This document shows, piece after piece, positions 50,900 through 58,152 of a stretch of 64,000 nucleotides of DNA. The DNA comes from Aestuariivirga litoralis (GTDB taxonomy: Bacteria; Pseudomonadota; Alphaproteobacteria; Rhizobiales; Aestuariivirgaceae). Position 1 is the stretch's first letter. Each line of letters starts with the position of its first letter. The stretch is from positions 1,426,001 to 1,490,000 of the forward strand of contig NZ_WAHS01000001.1 of assembly GCF_015714715.1 (NCBI RefSeq), given 5' to 3'. A program made the position numbers and the translations under genes. Below the pieces are notes generated by a model. The model was not told where the DNA came from and ran no database searches. It saw only the letters and a program-made list of their open reading frames with translations.

Positions 50900-52225
50900 A
50901 TGGCCATGGCTCCCATCGTCCGCTTCGCGCCCTCCCCCACCGGCCGCATCCATATCGGCAATGCCCGCGCGGCCTTGCTCAACTGGCTTTTTGCGCTGAA
51001 ACATGGCGGGCAATTCATCCTGCGCTATGACGACACCGATGTGGCGCGTTCCACCCAGGAATTCGCTGATGGCATCGCTACCGATGTGGCCTGGCTGGGG
51101 ATCAAGCCGTCACGGGTTGAATGGCAGAGCAAGCGCTTCGGCCGCTACGACGAAGTGGCTGCTGATCTGAAGGCGCGTGGCTTTCTTTATGCCTGCTATG
51201 AAACCGCCGACGAGCTGGACCGCCGCCGCAAGCGCCAGCAGGCGCGCGGCCTGCCGCCCGTCTATGACCGCGCAAGCCTGAAGCTCACGCCTGATGAAAT
51301 TGTCTCTTTCGAAAAAGAGGGCCGCAAGCCGCATTGGCGTTTCAAGCTGGCGCAGAAGCCCGTCGAATGGAATGACCTGATCCGGGGGCCGGTGCATATC
51401 GACACGGCCACGCTGTCTGATCCCGTGCTGATCCGCGAGGACGGCACCTATCTCTACACATTGCCGTCCGTGATCGACGATATTGATTTTGCCGTCACGC
51501 ATGTCATTCGTGGCGAAGACCATGTGGTGAATACCGCCGCGCAAATTGAAATCTCCCGCGCCATCAATGGTACGATACCGGAATATGCTCATTACAGCTT
51601 GCTGAATGGCGCTGATGGCAAGGGGCTTTCCAAGCGGCTAGGCTCACTTTCGATCCAGTCGTTCCGTGATGAGGGTCTGGAGGCGATGGCCGTGGTCAGC
51701 CATGCCGCGCTGCTGGGCACGTCTGATAATATTCATCCGTGCGCAGATTATAAGGAGCTTGTGGATAACTTTGACCTGTCGAAACTCTCGCGTGCCCCGG
51801 CGCGTTTTGACGAGGCCGAACTCAAGGTCCTGAACGCCAAGCTGCTGCACATGTTGCCCTGGGATGCGGTGAAAGACCGCCTGCCCTTCGGTTCCGAACC
51901 CTTCTGGCTGGCGGTGCGCGGCAATATTGAAAAGCTTTCCGATGCCAAAGCCTGGCATGACGTGATCACGCAGGACATCAAGGTTTTGGTCGCCGATGAG
52001 GAGAAGGATTTCATTGCGACTGCGCGCGGATCACTGCCGCCCGAACCTTGGGATGCGGGCACCTGGAAGGCCTGGACAGAGATTGTAAAAAGCGACACGG
52101 GCCGCAAGGGAAAAGCACTTTTCATGCCGCTGCGCCTGGCGCTCACCGGACTCGACCATGGGCCAGAACTGGCAGCCTTGTTGCCGTTGATCGGCCGCGA
52201 AAAGGCGCTTGCCCGGCTCACCTGA
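50900..52225 (+). CDS. gltX: Glutamate--tRNA ligase
   Basis: GltX charges tRNA-Glu, and in many alphaproteobacteria also tRNA-Gln before transamidation. The 441 residues begin with the class I signature RFAPSPTGRIHIGNARAALL (HIGH variant HIGN). The second ATP motif is the KMSKS variant GKGLSKRLGS near residue 240. YRRFKL-type HWRFKLAQKPVEWNDLIRG and RGEDHVVNTAAQ are the catalytic insertion. The sequence is shorter than typical GluRS (about 470-490). Alphaproteobacteria often have two gltX copies and this resembles the shorter one, but I cannot test for the other here. Confidence 0.94.
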   Translation: MAMAPIVRFAPSPTGRIHIGNARAALLNWLFALKHGGQFILRYDDTDVARSTQEFADGIATDVAWLGIKPSRVEWQSKRFGRYDEVAADLKARGFLYACYETADELDRRRKRQQARGLPPVYDRASLKLTPDEIVSFEKEGRKPHWRFKLAQKPVEWNDLIRGPVHIDTATLSDPVLIREDGTYLYTLPSVIDDIDFAVTHVIRGEDHVVNTAAQIEISRAINGTIPEYAHYSLLNGADGKGLSKRLGSLSIQSFRDEGLEAMAVVSHAALLGTSDNIHPCADYKELVDNFDLSKLSRAPARFDEAELKVLNAKLLHMLPWDAVKDRLPFGSEPFWLAVRGNIEKLSDAKAWHDVITQDIKVLVADEEKDFIATARGSLPPEPWDAGTWKAWTEIVKSDTGRKGKALFMPLRLALTGLDHGPELAALLPLIGREKALARLT

Positions 52226-52243
52226 CAGGCGCAACATCGGGGC

Positions 52244-52879
52244 ATGATCTTGATTGGCCAATATGACTCTCCCTTCGTGCGCCGCGTGGCGGTGACGCTG
52301 CATCATTATCACATGCCCTTTGAGCGCAAGCCGCTGTCAGTCTTTGGCGACAAGAAGGAAGTGCAGGCGATCAACCCGCTGCTGCGCGTGCCCATCCTCA
52401 TTCTGGAAGATGGCGAAGTGCTGGTCGATTCCGGCTGCATTATTGATTATCTGAATGAGCGCGCTGGCCCTGCCCGGTCGATGACGCCGGCACATGGGTC
52501 AGACCGGCGGCGCGTGCTGCAGGCTTGTGCCATTTCCACCGGCATTTCCGACAAGACGGTGGCGTTGTATTTCGAGCGGCATTTCCATGAGGAAGCCCAA
52601 GTCAGCGCCAATCTGGACAAGCGCCTGTCATCGCAGATCAAGACGGCTTTGGATGCGCTTGAACATCAATGCGGCACGCCTTGGTTTTTTGATAACAGCA
52701 TGACACAGGCTGATGTGACCATCGGCTGCATGATCAGCCATGTGAAATTGCGCCTGCCGGAATTCTTCCCCGCCGACAAGTATCCCAAGCTGCACGCCCT
52801 TTCGCGCCATTGCGAAATGCGCGAGGAGTTTGATGCGGCGCGCATCGGCAGCAACGAGACAGTGCCGAAGAAACTATAA
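52244..52879 (+). CDS. Glutathione S-transferase family protein
   Basis: A 211-residue cytosolic GST. The thioredoxin-like N-domain begins LIGQYDSPFVRRVAVTLHHY, where serine in YDSPFVRR stands at the catalytic position. VPILILEDGEVLVDSGCIIDYL contains the conserved cis-proline and the glutathione-binding SGCII segment. The helical C-domain has MTQADVTIGCMISHVKLRLPEFF. Such proteins can conjugate or reduce small electrophiles; no substrate is evident. It starts 18 bases after gltX, probably co-transcribed, and its end overlaps the convergent gene by six bases. Confidence 0.9.
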   Translation: MILIGQYDSPFVRRVAVTLHHYHMPFERKPLSVFGDKKEVQAINPLLRVPILILEDGEVLVDSGCIIDYLNERAGPARSMTPAHGSDRRRVLQACAISTGISDKTVALYFERHFHEEAQVSANLDKRLSSQIKTALDALEHQCGTPWFFDNSMTQADVTIGCMISHVKLRLPEFFPADKYPKLHALSRHCEMREEFDAARIGSNETVPKKL

Positions 52880-53626
52880 AGTCGCCTCCAGCGCCGGGAT
52901 CACGTCATAGGCGCCGTCCGGCAGCACGCTCACATCTTTCAGGAAAAGCTTTTCGCGCACGGCCTGCAGCGAAGGATCGGCGAAAGCTGCCTGTAATCCT
53001 GCTCTCAATTTACCCACATCTCCCGCACGGGTGACATAGGGCAAGGCCGGTACTTGCGGCGAGCGGGCAATCTCCACCAGCCCTTCCAGCAGGTCAGGCC
53101 GGTAGCGCCTTGCCATCGCCACGCAAACGGCATCGGTGGCGCAGACATCGGCTTCACCCTTTTGAACCGCAGCAAGTGAAGCGACATGCGCGCCTGACAT
53201 CAGCGGCGGAGCGAAGAAGGTTTTCCAGTCACCGCCCGGCGCAAAGGCGAGCCGTAACGCCAGCATGCCCGACATCGAATCCATGCTGTTGATCGCTGGC
53301 CTTGCCCCGCGCAACGCCATCAATTCCACCTTTTCGCGCGCGAAGATGAAGCTTGAATAGGAGCCCGGCCCGCAACCCGGCGCGCCATAAGTGGGCGTGG
53401 CGACGTAGTTCAGAACGCCGTTGAATTCGTGAGTGAAGGGATAGCCGCAAGTTTGGCTGAAGAACAAATGTGGATCGCACCAGCTGTCGCTGAATGCACC
53501 GCCACGTTGCAATTCACTTGAGGTGCCCAGATGGCGAGCAAGGCCGGTCCAAAATTCGTTTGTTGCATCACGAACTTCCGGCCAGTCATACATCGGGAGG
53601 GAGTTGAGCGGAGATGCGACAATCAT
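52874..53626 (-). CDS. PhnD-like binding protein without signal peptide
   Basis: A 250-residue protein related to phosphate/phosphonate-type ABC binding proteins (PhnD superfamily, type 2 periplasmic binding fold). SLPMYDWPEVRDATNEFWTGLA, CDPHLFFSQTCGYPF, PGSYSSFIFARE, GEADVCATDAVCVAMA and LPYVTRAGD are the recurrent blocks. The start reads MIVASPLNSLPMYD with no signal peptide, and no transporter genes are adjacent. It may act in the cytoplasm, perhaps sensing a ligand or being delivered otherwise. Similar orphan genes occur in Rhizobiales genomes. Confidence 0.82.
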   Translation of the reverse strand: MIVASPLNSLPMYDWPEVRDATNEFWTGLARHLGTSSELQRGGAFSDSWCDPHLFFSQTCGYPFTHEFNGVLNYVATPTYGAPGCGPGSYSSFIFAREKVELMALRGARPAINSMDSMSGMLALRLAFAPGGDWKTFFAPPLMSGAHVASLAAVQKGEADVCATDAVCVAMARRYRPDLLEGLVEIARSPQVPALPYVTRAGDVGKLRAGLQAAFADPSLQAVREKLFLKDVSVLPDGAYDVIPALEATL

Positions 53627-53687
53627 TTAACAGTGGGTCTCTTGTGGAAACAGGCCCGCACCATATAGATATCGCACAAGACACCAA

Positions 53688-54608
53688 ATGCCAAAATTCG
53701 ACTCCACATTTTTTGCCCGCCTTGAATGGCCCACGATTGGCCTGATCGCGCTGACCTATGTGGTCATAGGGTCGCTGGTCTGGTTTCACGCCTCGCTACC
53801 CTGGTGGGTGATCTTGCCGCTGGGGGCCTATGCCGCCTGCTTGCATTCCTCGCTGCAGCATGAAGTGCTGCACGGCCACCCCACCCGCTCGCGCTACATC
53901 AATGAAGCCCTCATCTTCATCTCGCCGCAGCTCTGGTTGCCCTATGGCCGCTACCGCGACCTGCATCTGGCGCATCACAATGACATGAACCTGACTTGCC
54001 CGGTGCGCGATCCGGAATCCTATTATGTGCTGCCCGACAATTGGGATCATGTGGCGGGATGGAAGAAATCGCTCTACCGATTCAACAATACTTTATTTGG
54101 CCGCATGCTGATCGGTCCGCTGGTCAGCATCATCCAGTTCTGGTCGCAGGAATTCATGGAGATGGGCAAGGGCCGTGTCGATGGCAGCGGCTGCTGGTTC
54201 AAATTTGCGATTTCAACCGCGCTCGTGCTGGCCTTCGTCCATTGGTGCGGCATGCCCATCTGGCAATATATCCTGCTCATCGCCTATCCTTCGATTTCGC
54301 TGGCGCTGGTGCGCTCCTATTGCGAGCATCAGGCGGCGGAGGATGTGGGCCACCGCACAATCATTGTGGAAGCTTCGCCCTTCTGGGCGCTGCTGTTCCT
54401 CAACAATAATCTGCATATCGCGCATCACGAGCGGCCCAGCACCGCATGGTACAAGCTGCCGGAATTCTATGCGGCGGAAAAGCAGCGCATCCTTCAGCGC
54501 AATGGCCATTATCTGAAGATGGGCTATGGCGCGATTTTCCGGGCCTATCTTTTCACGGCCAAGGAAGAAGTGGCGCATCCCAATTTGAGCTGGCTGAAGC
54601 CCAAGTGA
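53688..54608 (+). CDS. Fatty acid desaturase-family membrane enzyme
   Basis: A 306-residue di-iron membrane enzyme. The three histidine boxes are HEVLHGHPTR (about residue 57), HLAHHND (about 92) and HIAHHERP (about 245), in the order used by desaturases and by hydroxylases such as alkane and beta-carotene types. Four or more hydrophobic segments flank them. HEVLHGHPTRSRYINEALIFISPQLWLPYGRYRDLHLAHH is shared with a rhizobial group of unknown substrate. A glycosyltransferase gene overlaps its stop by four bases, suggesting the lipid or carotenoid it modifies is also glycosylated. Confidence 0.88.
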   Translation: MPKFDSTFFARLEWPTIGLIALTYVVIGSLVWFHASLPWWVILPLGAYAACLHSSLQHEVLHGHPTRSRYINEALIFISPQLWLPYGRYRDLHLAHHNDMNLTCPVRDPESYYVLPDNWDHVAGWKKSLYRFNNTLFGRMLIGPLVSIIQFWSQEFMEMGKGRVDGSGCWFKFAISTALVLAFVHWCGMPIWQYILLIAYPSISLALVRSYCEHQAAEDVGHRTIIVEASPFWALLFLNNNLHIAHHERPSTAWYKLPEFYAAEKQRILQRNGHYLKMGYGAIFRAYLFTAKEEVAHPNLSWLKPK

Positions 54609-55297
54609 CGCCTGACTTCAGCGTTATCATCCCCACGCGCAACCGCGAGCATTTTTTGCAGGAAGCCGTGGCCAGCGTGTTGGCGCAGGAGAAGGCAAGC
54701 CTTGAGCTGCTGGTGGTGAATGACGGTGATCCGCTGACCACCAGCTTCAGCGATCCGCGCGTCGGCGTGCTCGATAATCACAAGCGCACCGCTGTACCGG
54801 CCCGCAATCTTGGCGTCGAAAACGCGCGCGGCAAATACATTGCGTTTCTGGATGATGATGACTGGTGGATTGACCGGCAGCATCTCGCCAAGGCGTTCAA
54901 CGCTTTCACCGCGCACCGCGAATTTTATTTTGCCGATGGCACGATGATGTTTCCGGATGGAACGCAAAAGCCCTTCAACCGCAGCGCCAATGCTGCGTCG
55001 CTGGAAAAGGACAATACGATCCTGATTTCTGCCGTCTGCTATGTGAAAAGCATGCACGGCACGTTGGGCCGCTTTGATGAATCCATTCCCTTCTATTGGG
55101 ATTGGGATTGGTATCTCCGGGTGGCGCGCGGCGGCTACCGCTTCTTTCACCAGCGCGATCCCGCAGTGGCCATCCGCGTGCATGAAGGCAACATGTCATC
55201 GCAGAACGAGATACCACGCCGCGCCAATTTATCGGCGCTGGAAGCCAAACATCACCTCGCCCCCATCCCCCTCAAGAGCCATGTGGACTTTGTGTAA
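54605..55297 (+). CDS. Family 2 glycosyltransferase
   Basis: A 230-residue GT-A enzyme starting at GTG, which overlaps the desaturase stop as GTGA. FSVIIPTRNREHFLQEAVASVLAQ is the nucleotide-sugar binding start, PARNLGVENARGKYIAFLDDDDWW carries the DXD-type metal motif, and FYWDWDWYLRVA the acceptor-side ED-like motif. There is no membrane segment. It is somewhat shorter than the usual 270-330 residues but contains all GT-A motifs. A larger open frame upstream only adds sequence that overlaps the desaturase in another frame. Confidence 0.88.
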   Translation: MTPDFSVIIPTRNREHFLQEAVASVLAQEKASLELLVVNDGDPLTTSFSDPRVGVLDNHKRTAVPARNLGVENARGKYIAFLDDDDWWIDRQHLAKAFNAFTAHREFYFADGTMMFPDGTQKPFNRSANAASLEKDNTILISAVCYVKSMHGTLGRFDESIPFYWDWDWYLRVARGGYRFFHQRDPAVAIRVHEGNMSSQNEIPRRANLSALEAKHHLAPIPLKSHVDFV

Positions 55298-55320
55298 AGG
55301 CCCGGTTTGAGGGGCTTTTT
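55296..55320 (+). terminator. Probable intrinsic terminator after the glycosyltransferase
   Basis: AAAGGCCC and GGGGCTTT pair with one mismatch around a 7-base loop, followed by TTTTT. It begins at the stop codon itself. Confidence 0.5.
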
Positions 55321-55463
55321 GGCCTCCGAATCAGAGTTCGGCGCAGTTTTCAAGGGTTTTTTGCACTGCAAGACGATAAAACAGCGTAAAATAAGGGTTT
55401 TCAGCATGTACTTCGCGAGCTATTTTGACCCTCGACTTGATTCGCCAACCGAAGGAGAAAACC

Positions 55464-55757
55464 ATGGCTGATGAAAAGATTGTGACCGTTGCGTTGTCGA
55501 AGATCGCTGCCGATCTTGCCGAGAAGCATGAAATGTCGAAGAAGGCCAGCGCGGCATTCCTCGCTGATTTCATCGACCTGACTGTCAAGAACCTGAAGAA
55601 GGGCGCCAAGGTTCGCGTCACTGGCCTCGGCATTTTCCAGGTTAAGAAGCGTCCGGCCCGCCTCGGCCGCAACCCGCTCACGGGTGAGCAGATCAAGATC
55701 AAGGCTTCCAAGAAGCTGGCCTTCCGCGCCGCCAAGGAAGTCAAGGAATCGATCTAA
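55464..55757 (+). CDS. HU-family DNA-binding protein
   Basis: A 97-residue nucleoid protein of the HU/IHF superfamily. The helical body is VALSKIAADLAEKHEMSKKASAAFLADFIDL, then the beta-arm region GAKVRVTGLGIFQVKKRPARLGRNPLTGEQIKIKASKKLAFRAAK, in which the usual arm-tip Arg-Asn-Pro is present. Lys is abundant. AAGGAG sits seven bases before the ATG and a strong terminator follows, so it is a highly expressed monocistronic gene. Many alphaproteobacteria have a main HU close to 90 residues; this slightly longer form may be a second paralogue. Confidence 0.92.
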   Translation: MADEKIVTVALSKIAADLAEKHEMSKKASAAFLADFIDLTVKNLKKGAKVRVTGLGIFQVKKRPARLGRNPLTGEQIKIKASKKLAFRAAKEVKESI

Positions 55758-55780
55758 TCTTTTCGGGATTGGTTTGACGA

Positions 55781-55810
55781 AAGCCCCGCCCTTGCGCGGG
55801 GCTTTTATTT
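55781..55810 (+). terminator. Intrinsic terminator of the HU gene
   Basis: AAGCCCCGC and GCGGGGCTT form a perfect 9-base stem with a 6-base loop, followed by TTATTTT. It is 23 bases after the HU stop. Confidence 0.88.
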
Positions 55811-55849
55811 TGCGTGTAGTGCTCTTTCAAAAAGGGTGAGGGCGCCGGC

Positions 55850-56245
55850 ATGACCATTGAAGATGTATTGCGAGAGAAGTTCGAAGAGGCGAACAGGCAT
55901 TTTGTCACGCGGGACATGAAGCTGGTGGACTTGTTTTGGGCTGGCGGGAGCTTCTGCCTTTATGGTTCGGAGGCCGATGAAGCCGATGAGACCCGGGAAG
56001 AACTGCACCGGCACGTGGCTGCAATGTTCGCCAAGCCCTATATCGTGAGTTTTCGCTTCGGGAAGATCAGCGCCGACCAGCATGGTGACATGGCCTGGGC
56101 CAATGCGCAGGCGGTGCTGGAGGTCACCTATCCGGACCGCAAGGTTGAGACGCCATACCGGCTTTTTGCCTTGTTTCAGCAGATCGGTGGCGTTTGGCAC
56201 TGGCGGGTGTTCAGCGGTTCTGAGCCCGCGGCACCGCCCGCCTAG
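55850..56245 (+). CDS. NTF2-like/SnoaL-fold protein
   Basis: A 131-residue protein with the helix-strand pattern of the NTF2-like superfamily: EEANRHFVTRDMKLVDLFW in the first helices, GSFCLYGSEADEADETREELHRHVAAMFA, then strands SFRFGKISADQHGDMAWANAQAVLEVTY and PYRLFALFQQIGGVWHWRVFSGS. The fold hosts enzymes, binding proteins and structural subunits, so no role can be assigned. It lies behind the HU terminator and ends four bases into the convergent methyltransferase gene. Confidence 0.76.
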   Translation: MTIEDVLREKFEEANRHFVTRDMKLVDLFWAGGSFCLYGSEADEADETREELHRHVAAMFAKPYIVSFRFGKISADQHGDMAWANAQAVLEVTYPDRKVETPYRLFALFQQIGGVWHWRVFSGSEPAAPPA

Positions 56246-56979
56246 CGGCGGCGGCGCTGCGCCACCGCCATCAGCGACACACCAACAGGCAAGGGAATGC
56301 GCGTGGCAAAGCCTGCTTCTGCGCCGAAGACAAGCTTCAGCATGAAATTGGTGAAGCGGCCCGGCATGGCATCATCAGCTGATTCAGCCAGGCCCAATTG
56401 CTTGCGCGCCAGCCTGAGGCCGGCAATCAGAGGGAACAGCAGGGAATTGAAATAGGATACGTTGACTGGCTCCAACCCCGCCTTGCGCAGGGCCTCATTG
56501 AGCGAGGTCTTGGTGTAGCGACGGAAGTGATGATGGGTTTCATCATGCTTGCTCCACAGCCATGGAAGCGCCGGCACCGTCATGATCAGGCGACCGCCCG
56601 GCGCCAGTCTTTCACCCAGAGAATGCAGGCTTTCGACATCCTGCTCGACATGCTCGATCACATCGAATGCGGTAACCACGTCAAACGATCCGGCACGGTA
56701 GGGAATCTGATCGGGCAGCATGCCAGACTTCACATTGATGGGCATTTTGGCCTGCGCGATGCTGCGGGCCTCGGCATCCAGCTCAAAAGCCTCCAGCTGG
56801 CCAAAGCGCGATAGCATGGCGAGGTTGCCACCCGTGCCACAGCCTGCCTCCAGCACGCGAAGGTTTTTCTTGCGTGGCGCAAACCGGTTGATGGCTGAAG
56901 CGATGATCTTGCGCCTGGCCACAAACCACCAATGCTGGCCTTCAAGCTGATCAAGGCGCTGATAGACACTGCGATCCAT
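56242..56979 (-). CDS. Class I SAM-dependent methyltransferase
   Basis: A 245-residue methyltransferase (methyltransferase-11/23-like). LRVLEAGCGTGGNLAML is motif I, QLEAFELDAEARSIAQAK binds the ribose of SAM, and SFDVVTAFDVIEHVEQDVESL is motif II with the DVIEH of surface-glycan and quinone methyltransferases. The opening VYQRLDQLEGQHWWFVARRKII is typical of enzymes encoded beside sugar-lipid transferases. The start ATG shares one base with the stop of the upstream glycosyltransferase, so the two are coupled. Confidence 0.9.
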   Translation of the reverse strand: MDRSVYQRLDQLEGQHWWFVARRKIIASAINRFAPRKKNLRVLEAGCGTGGNLAMLSRFGQLEAFELDAEARSIAQAKMPINVKSGMLPDQIPYRAGSFDVVTAFDVIEHVEQDVESLHSLGERLAPGGRLIMTVPALPWLWSKHDETHHHFRRYTKTSLNEALRKAGLEPVNVSYFNSLLFPLIAGLRLARKQLGLAESADDAMPGRFTNFMLKLVFGAEAGFATRIPLPVGVSLMAVAQRRRR

Positions 56980-57986
56980 TATCGTTGCTCCATTTTGGGG
57001 GTGGCGGGCTCTAGCCCTAAGCTCTCGCGCACGAGATAGAGGGGGCGGTTGCGCACTTCATTGTAAATGCGGCCGACATATTCACCGAGGATTCCGGTGG
57101 CGATGATGTTGATCGAACCCAGGATGAGCACAGTCACCATCAAGCTGGCGTAACCCGGCACGGGGTTGCCATAGAGCGCGGTGCGCAGCACCAGCCACAG
57201 GGCATAAAAAATCGAAAACAGGCCGAGCGCTACGCCAAAATAGGTCCAGATGCGCAATGGCATTGTCGATGACGCAGTGAGGCCATCGAGTGCAAAATTC
57301 CACAATTTCCAATAGCGCCACTTGGTGGTGCCGGCGGCGCGCGCTTCGCGGCTGTAATCAATGCCGGTCTGCTTGAAGCCCACCCAGGCAAACAGCCCTT
57401 TCATGAAGCGGGTCTTCTCGGGCAAGGCCTGCAAGGCGGAGACAACCCTGCGGTCCATCAGGCGGTAATCGCCCACATTGTCAGGGATGCGCACATCGGC
57501 GATCCAGTTGTGGATGCGGTAAAACCAGTTTGCCGACAGGCGCTTTTGCGTATCATCCACATCGCGCGAGATGCGGCGGGCATAGACCACGTCAAAACCC
57601 TCGCGCCATTTGGCGACCATTTCGGGGATCAGTTCCGGCGGGTCCTGCAGATCGGCATCGATGGGAATGACGGCGCGGCCACGGGCATAATCGAGACCGG
57701 CGGACAGTGAGATATCCTTGCCGAAATTGCGCGAAAGACTCAAAACCTTGATGCGCGCATCTTTGGCGTGCTGCTGCTCAAGCGCAGGCAGAGTGCGGTC
57801 TGACGAACCATCATCGATGCAGACAACTTCATAGTCTTCGGTGACTTTGCGCAGAATGGGGATCAGCCGGGCGAAAAAGCCTTCAACGCCCTCTTCCTCA
57901 TTGAACATGGGCACAATGAGCGACAACAAGGGCGCTGGTCGATCGGTGGCGCGGCGGCGCGGCACTATGGGAACTGATTTACGCAT
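56979..57986 (-). CDS. GtrB-like polyprenyl-phosphate glycosyltransferase (GT2)
   Basis: A 335-residue GT2 enzyme with two C-terminal helices, like bactoprenol glucosyltransferase GtrB or DPM1-type enzymes. LLSLIVPMFNEEEGVEGFF and EVVCIDDGSSDRTLPALE are the GT-A start, and VIPIDADLQDPPELIPEMVA the metal-binding region. TDYSREARA-type IDYSREARAAGTTKWRYWKLWNFALDGLTA is the conserved segment before the membrane helices (YFGVALGLFSIFYALWLVL, LMVTVLILGSINIIATGIL). It should make polyprenyl-phosphate sugar used to modify lipid A, O-antigen or glycans in the periplasm. No flippase is adjacent. Confidence 0.92.
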   Translation of the reverse strand: MRKSVPIVPRRRATDRPAPLLSLIVPMFNEEEGVEGFFARLIPILRKVTEDYEVVCIDDGSSDRTLPALEQQHAKDARIKVLSLSRNFGKDISLSAGLDYARGRAVIPIDADLQDPPELIPEMVAKWREGFDVVYARRISRDVDDTQKRLSANWFYRIHNWIADVRIPDNVGDYRLMDRRVVSALQALPEKTRFMKGLFAWVGFKQTGIDYSREARAAGTTKWRYWKLWNFALDGLTASSTMPLRIWTYFGVALGLFSIFYALWLVLRTALYGNPVPGYASLMVTVLILGSINIIATGILGEYVGRIYNEVRNRPLYLVRESLGLEPATPKMEQR

Positions 57987-58152
57987 GCAAACAGGCCCGT
58001 TCTAAGCGCCCGGCAGTTAATTTTCCGTGCGGCGCGAGCGGCTTGGCGGCGCTTCCATGGTTAACAAATGGTGGTGAAAGCTTCTCACCGGAACTGGCAA
58101 TTGCCGCCCGTGCCGCCAGCGGCTATGGCTGGACAAAAGAGGGTGTTTTTCA
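57987..58152. other. 166-base leader region before the GcvT-domain oxidoreductase
   Basis: This gap lies between divergent genes and probably holds both promoters. It contains CCATGGTTAACAAATGG and a GC-rich inverted stretch near 58105-58130. I looked for a glycine riboswitch and found no recognisable consensus. No gene is visible. Confidence 0.4.

Noticed and set aside
57987-58152. Glycine or SAM riboswitch upstream of the GcvT-domain gene
   Set aside because: No core consensus of these classes can be recognised in the 166 bases.
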